A DNA stretch of 64,000 bases from Halanaerobium saccharolyticum (GCF_003259895.1 NZ_QLME01000006.1:1-64000), one strand, 5' to 3'; shown: positions 1-9,035, numbered from the stretch's first letter. Numbers and translations are program-made. Notes: generated by a model not told the origin, from the letters alone.

Positions 1-221
1 GATTCTATTTTTTTATTCAAAAAAATTTGAACTAGATTTACTGTTTAAAGACTATCATAACTGGATTCGGTATTTTTACTTGCCGAATTCAAGTTAAAGT
101 TAATAAAATAAGAATATATTTATAAATGCTAGCAAAAATTGAACTAAAACTTTTATCTTTCATAATCCACACCCCTTTAAAACTCTACTAAAATAAAATA
201 TTTACAAAATAGTTTTAATAA
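1..221. other. AT-rich window edge with a possible truncated dctQ start
   Basis: No full gene is visible. On the minus strand a strong ribosome-binding site (AAAGGGGTG, about 170-178) precedes an ATG at 161-163 that opens a 24-codon frame ending in TGA at 89-91. The peptide is hydrophobic at its end (IYKYILILLTLT), which resembles the first residues of TRAP DctQ subunits, and a dctQ would be expected after the dctP at 283-1290. It may be a decayed or truncated dctQ. The rest is unassigned. Confidence 0.3.
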
Positions 222-246
222 AATTAAAGGGGGAGTAAACTCCCCC
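222..246 (-). terminator. Rho-independent terminator after dctP1
   Basis: A GGGGGAG/CTCCCCC stem (229-235 with 240-246) is followed in minus-strand reading by a T-rich stretch. It lies about 40 bases after the stop of the TRAP receptor gene, so it should end that transcript. Confidence 0.75.
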
Positions 247-282
247 CATAATTACAACATAAATTTTAATTTATTATGTTAA

Positions 283-1290
283 TTACTGCTGAGCCTGAAA
301 TTCTTCTACCTGTGCCTGCACATCTTTGATTAATTCAGCCCCAATTTCGTCTTCAAACTGTTCGTAAACAGGCTGAACTGCTTCTTGGAATGCTGCTTTT
401 TGTTCTGGAGTTAAGATTGTAACAGTCATAACTTCTTTTAAATCTTCTAAGTAAGCGGCATTCATTTCTCTATTGATTCTTCTATTGTGATGTTTAGCTT
501 CTTGAGCTGCATCTCTAACTACCTGCTGTAAGTCTCCAGGTAACTTGTCATAGAACTTCTTTGACATCATAAGTACGAATGGAGAATAAACATGGCCTGT
601 ATCTGTTGTATATTCCTGAACTTCATAGAAGTTCTGAAGATAAATTGTACCCCATGGGTTTTCCTGACCATCAACAACACCCTGCTGCATAGCTGAGAAT
701 AATTCACCAAATGCCATAGGTGTAGGGTTAGCTCCCATTTCTCTCCAGGCTGCTAAGTGCATTGGGTTTTCCATAGTTCTGACTTTCAAACCTTCAACAT
801 CTTCTGGACTTTCAACAGCATTTCTACTATTTGTTAACTGACGGTATCCATTTTCCCAGAAAGCAAGACCAACCAGGCCTTCATCTTCTAACTGCTTAAG
901 TAGATCCTGACCAACTGGTCCATCGAGAACATAGTCTGCTGCTTCATGAGTTGGGAATAAAAATGGTAAATCAAATACTTTAAATCCATTTACAAAGGGA
1001 GCGATTGGAGCTGTAGATGGACAGGTCATTTCCTGGACACCCATCTGTAAAGCTTCCATCATTTCTCTATCATCACCAAGCTGGCTGGAGTGATATAAGT
1101 TAACTTCGATCTGGCCGTCACTGTTTTCTTCAACTAATTCTTTAAAGAACTCTAAAGACTCATACTGAGCTGATTTGTCGTTAAGTCCAATACCAGCATT
1201 AATAGTATATTCAGCCGCCATTGATGATACAGAAAAGGTTAAGACTAATAAAAGAGCAAGTGATAAGTTGATAATTAATTTTTTATTCAA
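283..1290 (-). CDS. dctP: TRAP transporter substrate-binding protein (DctP family), copy 1
   Basis: Extracytoplasmic receptor of a TRAP transporter that captures an organic or sugar acid for the DctQM permease. The 335-residue length, the N-terminal signal peptide (ending near SSMAA) and family segments such as VRTMENPMHLAAWREMGANPTPM and VDGQENPW, which holds part of the carboxylate-binding site, support the call. The start is TTG, eight bases after a perfect AGGAGG. No dctQM follows in the window, so it either uses the QM pair at 6.0-7.8 kb or an incomplete pair beyond the left edge. Its leader carries the GGAGGTGGTA element at 1390-1399. Its place after the larA/dgoD genes suggests an aldonate-type ligand; that is inference. 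Confidence 0.9.
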   Translation of the reverse strand: MNKKLIINLSLALLLVLTFSVSSMAAEYTINAGIGLNDKSAQYESLEFFKELVEENSDGQIEVNLYHSSQLGDDREMMEALQMGVQEMTCPSTAPIAPFVNGFKVFDLPFLFPTHEAADYVLDGPVGQDLLKQLEDEGLVGLAFWENGYRQLTNSRNAVESPEDVEGLKVRTMENPMHLAAWREMGANPTPMAFGELFSAMQQGVVDGQENPWGTIYLQNFYEVQEYTTDTGHVYSPFVLMMSKKFYDKLPGDLQQVVRDAAQEAKHHNRRINREMNAAYLEDLKEVMTVTILTPEQKAAFQEAVQPVYEQFEDEIGAELIKDVQAQVEEFQAQQ

Positions 1291-1389
1291 GATAATTTCC
1301 TCCTGTAAGGTTAATTTTAGTTTTTTTGAAATAACTAATAAAAGTCTTTAAAATATACACAACAAAAATTCTTAAACCTCGGTTTTTAC

Positions 1390-1423
1390 TACCACCTCCA
1401 GCTCAATTTTTTTAAAAGGGCTT
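1390..1423 (-). promoter_or_regulatory. Leader element GGAGGTGGTA upstream of dctP1
   Basis: A strong Shine-Dalgarno-like sequence (1390-1399) lies about 100 bases before the start codon, so it is not the gene's own ribosome-binding site (AGGAGG just upstream of 1290). An AAGCCCTT block (1416-1423) precedes it, as at the second dctP gene. It may be a 5'-stabilising ribosome-docking site (STAB-SD-like) at a primary or processed mRNA end. Confidence 0.45.
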
Positions 1424-1452
1424 ATAGGATTATAACCTTGCTCCTGATTTAC

Positions 1453-2742
1453 TTATTTATCTTGATATACCCATAACCCTGTAGCAGGATTATCGATATA
1501 AAAGATCTCTTCTCCATTTACTGTGTTAAATCCATTTTTCAATTCATCTATTTTATATTCTGCAATAGTCTGCTGATAATCTAGATAATTAAAATTAACA
1601 GCTTCAACTTCTTGGCGGCTCAATTTTGGTGAAGCCAGCGAAATCTTAAATCTGCCTTCAGAAGAACCATGAATTAAATGAGCTGCTGCTGATAAATCTT
1701 TCTGTAAATCCTGATTTTGATGGAGATTTTTGAGTGTGTTTTCTGTACCCTGATAACCATATTTGCGAAGCAGCTGGTCAATATTCTGATCTTCTCCAAA
1801 TTTATGAATACCAGGAGCAATAATAATTAACTCTCCTCCATCTGCAACAGCCATTCTGGTTCTGTAAATAGCCTTGCCACCAATCCAGGTGCTTCTAAAT
1901 TTATCTTTTTTTAGAAAAACTACAACTTTTTTTAAAGGCTTTTTTACATATATAATATTTTCTTTTTGACTTAAAGCAACTGCTTTTTCGAAACTTTCTC
2001 TGCTGCTGCCTGTAAAAATACCTTTAATCTCTGTCAGTCCTGTTTTTTTATCACTGACCGGAGAATTAACTGTCATCAGATAGATTAGAGGCAGCTGATC
2101 TAAAAATTCCTGCTGACAGTAATCATAAAGTTCTCTCACAGGTGAATGATCTCTGCCCATTATTTTTTCCATACCTGCCAGAGCACCTAAAAAATGTGAT
2201 TTATTAATAATCTGATTTCCTCCACAGCCAACAACTATATTTTTTGTATAATTGGCCATTCCCACAACTTCATGCGGTATTACCTGGCCTAAAGAAATTA
2301 TCAGATCATATTTATCAGAAAATATATTTTTGTTGATTTCTAAAGGGAGTGCTTCAGTTAACTCACCTTCTGAAAACTCCTTCATTTTAGCTGCTGGAAT
2401 TTCTCCAACTTTTATTGTTTCAGTTCTCCAGTTGTGTTCCAGGAATTTATCAACTGGAATAGTTCCAAAAACTGACTTCAGACATTCAGCATCCATCGGA
2501 TCATGAGTTCCTGAAGCAGGTAAAATGTCTATATTTTTAATCTCTGCTTCTAATTTGAAATATAGCTTTTCAGTTATAACTCCCAGAGCAGATGACTTGC
2601 GTGTATAATCAGGTGGAATTAAAAGTAAATTTTCCGCACCACTTTCTATAATTTCTGCTGCAAGTTCTTTTAAGTAATTTTCAATTTCTGCATCAGTTAA
2701 ATACTGATCTTGAGTTGTTATTTCGGATTTAATCTCTCTCAT
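1453..2742 (-). CDS. larA: LarA-family nickel-dependent 2-hydroxyacid racemase/epimerase
   Basis: Homologue of lactate racemase LarA, which inverts the C2 hydroxyl of a 2-hydroxyacid using the nickel-pincer nucleotide cofactor. The family's active-site residues can be placed: DYTR near residue 45, His80 in GTHDPMD, His157 in IPHEVVG, Lys167 in NYTKNIVVG and His183 in NKSHFLG. The 10- and 16-residue spacings from His157 to Lys167 to His183 match His174/Lys184/His200 of characterised LarA. Length 429 is typical. No larB, larC or larE is in the window, so the cofactor genes must be elsewhere. It sits between dgoD and a TRAP receptor, so an aldonate C2-epimerase role is more likely than lactate racemisation. 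Confidence 0.8.
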   Translation of the reverse strand: MREIKSEITTQDQYLTDAEIENYLKELAAEIIESGAENLLLIPPDYTRKSSALGVITEKLYFKLEAEIKNIDILPASGTHDPMDAECLKSVFGTIPVDKFLEHNWRTETIKVGEIPAAKMKEFSEGELTEALPLEINKNIFSDKYDLIISLGQVIPHEVVGMANYTKNIVVGCGGNQIINKSHFLGALAGMEKIMGRDHSPVRELYDYCQQEFLDQLPLIYLMTVNSPVSDKKTGLTEIKGIFTGSSRESFEKAVALSQKENIIYVKKPLKKVVVFLKKDKFRSTWIGGKAIYRTRMAVADGGELIIIAPGIHKFGEDQNIDQLLRKYGYQGTENTLKNLHQNQDLQKDLSAAAHLIHGSSEGRFKISLASPKLSRQEVEAVNFNYLDYQQTIAEYKIDELKNGFNTVNGEEIFYIDNPATGLWVYQDK

Positions 2743-2796
2743 TTTTTTCGCTCCCTGTTATAAGTATAGCGAAACTACTGCTGGATAAATAATTTA

Positions 2797-3942
2797 TTAC
2801 CATTCGGCAATTGTTCCATCCTGATTACGCCAGACCGGGTTCTTCCAGTTATGTGATTCTTTAGCCTTTGAGCGCACAAAATCCTCATCAATTTCAATTC
2901 CAAGTCCAGGTGAATCTGGAATTTCAGCATATCCAGCTTTATATTTAAAGACTTCTTTATTAACTAAGTAATCTAAAAGATCATTACCCTGATTATAATG
3001 AATCCCCAGGCTCTGCTCCTGAATAAAAACATTAGGAGTTACTGCATCTATCTGCAGACTGGCTGCCAGATTGATTGGACCCAGCGGAGAATGTGGAGCA
3101 ACTGCAGTATCATAGGCTTCTGCCATAGCTGCAATTTTCCTGACCTCCGAGATTCCACCTGCATGAGATAAATCAGGCTGAATAATATCTACTTTATTTA
3201 ACTCAAAGACCTTTTTGTAATCCCAGCGGCTGAACAATCTTTCGCCAAGTGCAATTGGAATTCCAAAAGTGTCCATTGTTGCCAGGGCTTCAATGTTTTC
3301 AGAAAGTACAGGTTCTTCGATAAACATCAACCGGAAGGGTTCCAGTTCTTTAAATAAGATTCTGGCCATTCCCTTGTGAACTCGACCGTGAAAATCAACC
3401 GCTATTCCAAAATCTGGACCGAGCTGATCTCTAATTGCTGCAACTCTGGCCACTGCCTGATCAACTTTTTTATAACTATCTATGTAATGTAATTCTTCAG
3501 TTCCATTCATTTTAACTGCTGTAAAACCTGCATCATTTTTTTCCTTAGCTGCCTGAGCAACATTATCAGGTCGGTCTCCCCCAATCCAGGAATAAACTCT
3601 AACTTTATCCCTAACTTTACCTCCTAAGAGCTGATAAACAGGCTGATCTAAATATTTACCTTTGATATCCCAGAGCGCCTGATCAATACCGGCAATAGCA
3701 CTCATCAAAACCGGGCCTCCCCTGTAAAAAGCCCCTCGATATAGAGTCTGCCAGATGTCTTCAATTTTTAAAGGATCTTTTCCAATCAAATAATCTTCCA
3801 TCTCTTTAACTGCTGCTTTAACTGTTTCAGCTTTACCTTCCACAACTGGTTCTCCCCAGCCGGAAAGTCCCTGATCAGTTGATATTTTAAGAAAAAGCCA
3901 GCGTGGTGGCAGCTTAAATAATTCTAATTTAGTTATCTTCAA
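2797..3942 (-). CDS. dgoD: D-galactonate dehydratase (enolase superfamily, DgoD-like)
   Basis: Dehydrates D-galactonate to 2-keto-3-deoxy-D-galactonate. The 381-residue protein resembles E. coli DgoD (382) along its full length, including the KITK...LPPRW start, the YRGGPVLMSAIAGIDQALWD segment and the WRNQDGTIAEW end. Predicted metal and catalytic residues are Asp183/His185 (DFHGR), Glu209 (IEEP), Glu234 (GERLFSR) and His284 (APHSPLG), nearly the E. coli numbering. The start is TTG after GGAG with nine-base spacing. A TGTGATATAT operator-like site lies upstream at 4058-4073. Kinase and aldolase genes for the product are not in the window. Confidence 0.9.
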   Translation of the reverse strand: MKITKLELFKLPPRWLFLKISTDQGLSGWGEPVVEGKAETVKAAVKEMEDYLIGKDPLKIEDIWQTLYRGAFYRGGPVLMSAIAGIDQALWDIKGKYLDQPVYQLLGGKVRDKVRVYSWIGGDRPDNVAQAAKEKNDAGFTAVKMNGTEELHYIDSYKKVDQAVARVAAIRDQLGPDFGIAVDFHGRVHKGMARILFKELEPFRLMFIEEPVLSENIEALATMDTFGIPIALGERLFSRWDYKKVFELNKVDIIQPDLSHAGGISEVRKIAAMAEAYDTAVAPHSPLGPINLAASLQIDAVTPNVFIQEQSLGIHYNQGNDLLDYLVNKEVFKYKAGYAEIPDSPGLGIEIDEDFVRSKAKESHNWKNPVWRNQDGTIAEW

Positions 3943-4057
3943 GCTTATCAGCTCCTACTAAAATGATACATCAAATTTTATACCTAAAATTATATTAACC
4001 AGAAATAAATCAGCTTATTAATAATTTTTACTGATATTGTATATCTTCTATTTGATA

Positions 4058-4073
4058 TGTGATATATCAGATG
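4058..4073 (+). promoter_or_regulatory. Candidate GntR operator upstream of dgoD
   Basis: TGTGATATATCAGATG, with the core palindrome TGATATATCA. It is identical to the sites in front of both GntR genes (4874-4889, 9809-9824) and lies about 115 bases before the dgoD start in an otherwise empty gap of about 280 bases. Confidence 0.55.
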
Positions 4074-4226
4074 AATTAAAAAAATATTATTTGTTTCCTT
4101 AGATAAAAATCCGTCCATTTATTATTGATAAATATTCTTAATTATATTTTAATTTTCTTTCTATTTTTAATATTACAACATTTGGCTGCAGATTGCAAAT
4201 TTTATTTGCAATTTTTTAAATTCTTT

Positions 4227-4856
4227 TTAAGCTCTTTTTCTGATTTCAGCATCTTCTGCAATTTGGACTCTATCTAAATGACGATATAAAATTTCCGTTG
4301 CCTTTTCCTGTTCCCCATTTAATATACAATCAATTAAATCAATATGTTCCTGACGAGAAGTTTCAGAACGTTTATAATTTAAATAACTAAAAAGCATTGT
4401 ATAATGATTAATCATTTTTAAATAACTATCAATTAGATAATCATTATCAGCTGCTAAAATAATTTCCTTGTGCAGTTTCAGATCATAACTGGTAAAATAT
4501 TTTTTGTGCCCATTTTCAAATTTGTCTTTTAGATCAGCAATAACTTCCCTGTCAATATTATTAAAATAATTTTCCAGGCAGTAGAGTTCATGCATTTTTC
4601 GAACTTCTAAAATATCATTAACCTCTGCTTCCGAAAAATTTTTGACAAAAAATCCTACCCGTGGTTTGTTTTCTACCAGGTCCTCATTTGCCAGCCGCCG
4701 TAGAGCATCCCGAACCGGCATTAGAGAAATCCCATGTTCTTCTGCAATTTCTCGGGTGTTTAACTGTTCCCCCAGTTCAACATCTCTGCTCAATATTTTT
4801 TCTTTTAACATTGTATATACCTGATCTGTCAAACTTTTTTTATTTATAACCATCAT
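4227..4856 (-). CDS. GntR family regulator, FadR/FCD type, copy 1
   Basis: DNA-binding repressor or activator of the sugar-acid locus. An N-terminal winged helix covers about residues 1-70 (LNTREIAEEHGISLMPVRDALRRLANEDLVENKPRVGFFV is the classic recognition region), followed by an all-helical FCD ligand-binding domain. At 209 residues it is slightly short for the family. A second ATG one codon in (4853) has better spacing to GGAAG. It is a close paralogue of the gene at 9171-9791; the wing-helix region is almost identical while the effector domain has diverged, so the two may answer to different ligands through the same operator. An operator-like site just upstream implies autoregulation. Confidence 0.9.
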   Translation of the reverse strand: MMVINKKSLTDQVYTMLKEKILSRDVELGEQLNTREIAEEHGISLMPVRDALRRLANEDLVENKPRVGFFVKNFSEAEVNDILEVRKMHELYCLENYFNNIDREVIADLKDKFENGHKKYFTSYDLKLHKEIILAADNDYLIDSYLKMINHYTMLFSYLNYKRSETSRQEHIDLIDCILNGEQEKATEILYRHLDRVQIAEDAEIRKRA

Positions 4857-4936
4857 AACACTTCCTAATTTTCTGTGATATATCAGATGCTCTATATTAC
4901 ATATTCAACACCAGAGCAAAAGTTCCTGCAAAAAAT
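4813..4936. repeat. 124-bp duplicated segment, copy A (5' end and promoter of GntR copy 1)
   Basis: Aligned by eye to 9748-9871, this block differs at only two positions, although it is mostly non-coding. It includes the first codons, ribosome-binding site, operator-like palindrome and upstream DNA. Beyond it the two genes diverge clearly. Confidence 0.85.
4874..4889 (+). promoter_or_regulatory. Candidate GntR operator in the promoter of GntR copy 1
   Basis: TGTGATATATCAGATG. On the minus strand it overlaps a possible -10 (TGATAT) located 17 bases after TTGAAT, about 20 bases before the start codon, a position suited to autorepression. Confidence 0.55.
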
Positions 4937-5074
4937 AGAATTAATTCTAAAATTAATTTTCCTTTTTACTCTCTATAAAGATTATATCACAAATAAATCT
5001 TAGGTGAAATAGATTTCCAAAGATTATCACAACCCGGGAAGCAATTTATAAAACCACTTCCCACCTGATAAAGT

Positions 5075-6007
5075 CTATCTTTTTAAATATTCTACTACAT
5101 TTTTAGCTGCTAACACATCCATTTTAATGAATATTTCTTCGGTAAATGTTCCCACATGAGGGGTGAGAATAACATTCTCAGTATCTTTTAAGACAGAATT
5201 AGTTTTTGGTTCTTCATCAAATACATCCACTGCAGCATAAGAAATCAAACCTTCTTCTAAAGCTCTTTTTAAATCTTCATTATTTACAACCGGACCTCGA
5301 GCTGTATTAATTAAAATAGGTGATTTTGTCATTTTTGACATAGCCTCATAATCAATTAAGTTTTCGGTATGTTCATTTAAAGGTACATGTAGAGTTATTA
5401 CATCTGCATTCTCAAATAACTGGTCAAGTTCCTGATACTCAATTCCCAGTTCCTCTTCCAGAGATTTTTTTCGATCTACATCATAATAAATTATTTCCAT
5501 GTCAAAGGCCTGAGCTTTCCGAGTTATTTCCTCCCCTATATTTCCCATACCAATGATTCCTAATTTTTTACCATCTATACTATGAGCTAAAATTTTATTC
5601 CAGTTCCCCTGATGCATTGATTTATTTAAAGGCATAATCTGACGCGAAATATTTAAAATATAAGACATCACCAATTCTGCTACCGGTTTTTCCACTACTC
5701 CTAATGTTCTCGCCACTTTTATACCTTTTTCCTCTGCGTATTCGACAGCTACAGAATCCGTTCCCACACCCCGGCGGGCAATAATTTCTAAATTTGGAGA
5801 CTGGTCAATCACGTTTTTTGAAATTTTCTCTAAATCACAAATAACCGCATTTGCATCTTTTGTTAAAGAAATAATTTCTTCTTCCTTATCTAAATATTTA
5901 TCATAACGATTAGGTATTACTTCCAGTCCATTTTCTTCAAGAATGTTAAAAGCTTCATTAGAAAATTTACCAAAAAATTCTGAGGTGATTGCAACTTTTT
6001 TCGACAT
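5075..6007 (-). CDS. D-isomer-specific 2-hydroxyacid dehydrogenase (phosphoglycerate dehydrogenase-like)
   Basis: NAD-dependent dehydrogenase acting on a D-2-hydroxyacid or its 2-oxo product. The 310-residue single-domain form has the Rossmann motif GIIGMGNIGEE, the catalytic Arg in INTARGP, the Glu in DVFDEEP and the His in LTPHVG. There is no ACT or regulatory C-terminal domain, so biosynthetic SerA is less likely. It lies directly after dctM (40-base gap) in the same direction, probably as the last gene of the TRAP operon, so it should act on the imported acid or a product of it. Exact substrate unknown. It stops at TAG, so amber is an ordinary stop codon here. Confidence 0.85.
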   Translation of the reverse strand: MSKKVAITSEFFGKFSNEAFNILEENGLEVIPNRYDKYLDKEEEIISLTKDANAVICDLEKISKNVIDQSPNLEIIARRGVGTDSVAVEYAEEKGIKVARTLGVVEKPVAELVMSYILNISRQIMPLNKSMHQGNWNKILAHSIDGKKLGIIGMGNIGEEITRKAQAFDMEIIYYDVDRKKSLEEELGIEYQELDQLFENADVITLHVPLNEHTENLIDYEAMSKMTKSPILINTARGPVVNNEDLKRALEEGLISYAAVDVFDEEPKTNSVLKDTENVILTPHVGTFTEEIFIKMDVLAAKNVVEYLKR

Positions 6008-6046
6008 GATATTCCTCCTGACAAAATATTTAAATTAAATAGATAG

Positions 6047-7339
6047 TTAAAATAATAGATATGGATCAAATTTAAGTGGAATATAAAAAGCTATTTCTGG
6101 TAAAAAAGCAATAAATAACAGAACAGCAAAAACAACTCCGATGAACATAATTACAGCACTAAATGATTTCTCAATTGACATATTTCCGATTTTGGCCGCG
6201 ATCATTAAGCAGAGCCCATATGGAGGTGTCACCAGACCAATAGCCAGAGTAATAATTGTCACCATTCCTAATAATACAGGACTAATACCCAGTCTCATAG
6301 AAACCGGTAAGATCACTGGAATAAAAAGTATCATGGCTGGTATAGCATCCATAAAAGTTCCAATAAAAAGGAAGAATGCTATCACAATAATCATAAATAA
6401 GCCTGCGGAGTCAATATATGTAGTGAAAAACTGTTCTACAGTTGTAGATACCTGATAATACCCTAATAATTCTCCTAAAGCACTGGCAGCAGAAAGAGCA
6501 AACAAAGATAAAGAACTTAAAGTTAGCGTGTCAACTAAAATATCTGGTATATCTTTAAACTTAATTGTTTTATAATAAAACATCCCTATAACAAAGGTGT
6601 AAAGAGAGGCAATAGCAGCTGCTTCAGTAGCAGTATACCAGCCGGTAATTACACCTCCAATGATAATTATTGGAGTCATTAGGGCGGGAAAGGCTTCCAG
6701 ACCAAGCTTTAAAATTTTCTTTAAACTTGATTTCTCATATAATGGATAATTTCTTTTTCTAGCTAAAATTGAAATTACAATCATCATTCCCAGACCTGCA
6801 AGAATTCCTGGCACCATTCCAGCTAAAAATAAAGAACTAATAGATGTATTGGTCAGCCCCGCATAAATAATCATCGGTATACTTGGGGGGATTATTACTC
6901 CAATAGTAGATGATGCAGCCGTAACTCCAACAGCCGTCTCTTTATCATAACCTGTATCTATCATATTTGGAATTAAAACTTTTCCAATACCAGCAGTATC
7001 TGCCTGTGAAGCCCCAGAAATACCTGCGAAAATCATTGAAACTAAAACATTGGCATGGGCAAGCCCACCTTTAACAGGTCCTACAATAGCAATAGAGAAA
7101 TCAATAAGTTTTTTAGAAATTTTGCCGCTGTTCATCAAATTTGCAGCTAAGATAAATAAAGGAACTGCCAGCAGGACAAAAGAATTAAGCCCATTAAACA
7201 TTTTCATTACAACTGTAACTATGGGAATATGAGGAGCAGCAGTTATACCTGCAAAAGCTATAATTGCTATTACAAAAGCTATCGGGACTCCAATAATCAT
7301 TAAAACCAAAAATAAGGAAACTAAAAATATCCCTAACAT
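6047..7339 (-). CDS. dctM: TRAP transporter large permease subunit DctM
   Basis: Integral-membrane subunit that moves the solute with Na+ or H+. At 430 residues it shows the usual chain of about twelve hydrophobic helices, the GVPIAFVIA start and the conserved GISGASQADTAGIGKVLIPNMI and PPSIPMIIYAG segments of the ion-transporter superfamily. Its ATG overlaps the TAA of dctQ by one base (TAATG), so the two are translationally coupled. Confidence 0.95.
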   Translation of the reverse strand: MLGIFLVSLFLVLMIIGVPIAFVIAIIAFAGITAAPHIPIVTVVMKMFNGLNSFVLLAVPLFILAANLMNSGKISKKLIDFSIAIVGPVKGGLAHANVLVSMIFAGISGASQADTAGIGKVLIPNMIDTGYDKETAVGVTAASSTIGVIIPPSIPMIIYAGLTNTSISSLFLAGMVPGILAGLGMMIVISILARKRNYPLYEKSSLKKILKLGLEAFPALMTPIIIIGGVITGWYTATEAAAIASLYTFVIGMFYYKTIKFKDIPDILVDTLTLSSLSLFALSAASALGELLGYYQVSTTVEQFFTTYIDSAGLFMIIVIAFFLFIGTFMDAIPAMILFIPVILPVSMRLGISPVLLGMVTIITLAIGLVTPPYGLCLMIAAKIGNMSIEKSFSAVIMFIGVVFAVLLFIAFLPEIAFYIPLKFDPYLLF

Positions 7340-7818
7340 TATTCACCCCTCCTCAATTCTTTATAATTATCAACTAAATGATCTAAACCATAAACAAACA
7401 TACTTAACCCCATAATTGGAATTGAAATGAACATATATCCCATTTTAAAATTTGTTAGGGAATACCAATTGTAATTCCAAAAATTTGCAGTTGCTATAAT
7501 ACCATAATATAAAATTGCAAGACTAAAAATTAATAAAATAGAATCAATAGAAATTTCTAAAAATCTTTTGGATTTCCCCTCCAGCTTCTCATAAAGCAGA
7601 CTAAATCTAAAATGACCTCTTCTGTGAATCATAACTGAAGCCCCCATAAAAACTGCCCAGATAAAAGAGTAAGTGGCAACTTCCTCAGTCCAAATTAAAG
7701 AGACTCCTATATATCTAACAAACATCTGGAGCACAATCACAAAAAAGAATAAGGAAAGGAAAAAAACCCCCATTTTTAACTGAATTTTTTCAAGGTGATC
7801 AGCAATTTTTTTAACCAA
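7339..7818 (-). CDS. dctQ: TRAP transporter small permease subunit DctQ
   Basis: Four-helix membrane subunit (159 residues) that pairs with DctM. It shows the family's short first helix, the TEEVATYSFIWAVFMGASVMIHRRGHF segment after helix 2 and two later helices. The start lies about 110 bases after the receptor gene, across a strong hairpin at 7864-7900. Confidence 0.92.
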   Translation of the reverse strand: MVKKIADHLEKIQLKMGVFFLSLFFFVIVLQMFVRYIGVSLIWTEEVATYSFIWAVFMGASVMIHRRGHFRFSLLYEKLEGKSKRFLEISIDSILLIFSLAILYYGIIATANFWNYNWYSLTNFKMGYMFISIPIMGLSMFVYGLDHLVDNYKELRRGE

Positions 7819-7863
7819 CTTTTACCCTCCTTCTAGCTAAATCCTATTAATAATTTTACTAAA

Positions 7864-7900
7864 TTCTAACAGGCAGATTATTATAACCTGCCTGTTAGAA
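7864..7900 (-). terminator. 13-bp hairpin between dctP2 and dctQ (partial terminator or mRNA stabiliser)
   Basis: Arms TTCTAACAGGCAG (7864-7876) and CTGCCTGTTAGAA (7888-7900) are perfectly complementary with an 11-base loop; the tail read on the minus strand is only moderately T-rich. Such structures between a receptor and its permease genes commonly give excess receptor mRNA. Confidence 0.7.
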
Positions 7901-7928
7901 TTAGATTATTTAAATAAAATATTTCTAC

Positions 7929-8933
7929 TTATTTTAATTCTCTAACCTTTTCTAATAAATCTTCTACACCATATTCTTCTGCATATTCATCCTGAATAGG
8001 CACTGCTGCTTCAATAAATGGTTCACGGTCAATTTGATTTACTTCTCCACCTTCATCTATAAGTACCTGCTTATATTCTTCTTCCTGGCTAATGACTTCT
8101 TCTCTTTCAGCTTCTATACTAATTCTGGCAGCTTCCATAATAATATTCTGCTGTTCTTCAGTAAAGCTGTCAAACTTTTCACCATTAGTTAACATAAATC
8201 TAGTGGTATAATCATGGCCAGTTTCTGTTGTAAATTTACCATTTCTAGTTTTGTGATGGCTTTCCTGAACAAAGAATGGATAAGCATTTTCAGCTGCATC
8301 TACAACGCCCTGCTGTAGGCCCTGATATAATTCTCCCCAGGCAACAGATGTTGGAACTGCACCGATACCGCTCCAGTAATCAGCAACTACCCCAGAAGTC
8401 TGAGTTCTGATTTTTACACCTTCAATGTCAGAAATATCATTAAGAGGCTTTTTACCATAATAATGTCTGACACCTGCACCCCAGTAACCTAACATTTTGA
8501 AGTCATTATTTGATTTTTCATTAACGATTTCAGCCATTCTGTCTCCTACTTCTCCATCAACTACTCTTTCCCAGTGATCATAATTTTCGAACAAATATGG
8601 GAAGGCAAATAATTGAATTTCCTGAACTCCGGTTTTGCTCATAAAACCTGGAGAAGCAATAACAACATCAACAGCATCCAGTTTGAGTTTTTCAACTAAT
8701 TCAGACTCACTTGTACCTAAAGTACCTGCATGAACCTGAACAGTCATTGCGCCATCTGAAAGATCTTCTACTGCATCTTTAAACGCAAGCATCCCAACCT
8801 GATAAGGACTTTCTTTAGAAGTTTGATTATGAGCAGCAACTAATTCTAATTCTTCAACCGCTAAAACATTCATTGAAAGAGTTGATAATAAAAATACCAT
8901 TACTAGCATAATTAATAGTTTGTTTTTTAACAT
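7929..8933 (-). CDS. dctP: TRAP transporter substrate-binding protein (DctP family), copy 2
   Basis: Receptor for the DctQM encoded just downstream. At 334 residues it has a signal peptide (cleavage after STLSMNVLA), the GYWGAGVRHYYGKKPLNDISDIEG and KIRTQTSGVVADYWSGIGAVP segments, and VDAAENAYPFF where the family's substrate-binding loop lies. It is only distantly similar to copy 1. The ATG follows a GGGGGT ribosome-binding site. The leader carries the GGAGGTGGTA element and an operator-like site, so it probably starts the dctP-dctQ-dctM-dehydrogenase operon. Confidence 0.93.
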   Translation of the reverse strand: MLKNKLLIMLVMVFLLSTLSMNVLAVEELELVAAHNQTSKESPYQVGMLAFKDAVEDLSDGAMTVQVHAGTLGTSESELVEKLKLDAVDVVIASPGFMSKTGVQEIQLFAFPYLFENYDHWERVVDGEVGDRMAEIVNEKSNNDFKMLGYWGAGVRHYYGKKPLNDISDIEGVKIRTQTSGVVADYWSGIGAVPTSVAWGELYQGLQQGVVDAAENAYPFFVQESHHKTRNGKFTTETGHDYTTRFMLTNGEKFDSFTEEQQNIIMEAARISIEAEREEVISQEEEYKQVLIDEGGEVNQIDREPFIEAAVPIQDEYAEEYGVEDLLEKVRELK

Positions 8934-9000
8934 ATTTTCTACCCCCTGTTTTTTTGAAAACCTTGAATTGATTAATATATTCGTAAACTTTTTGAAAATT

Positions 9001-9035
9001 TACCACCTCCAAGATTTATATAAATATAAGGGCTT
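9001..9035 (-). promoter_or_regulatory. Leader element AAGCCCTT...TGGAGGTGGTA upstream of dctP2
   Basis: GGAGGTGGTA (9001-9010) lies 67 bases before the start codon. TATAAA immediately precedes it on the minus strand, so the mRNA could begin at the element. AAGCCCTT (9028-9035) is at almost the same distance from it as in the dctP1 leader. Confidence 0.5.

Noticed and set aside
4642-4849. Plus-strand frames opposite the GntR genes
   Set aside because: They appear in both paralogues only because the coding strand is conserved there; they have no start signals and are antisense shadows.
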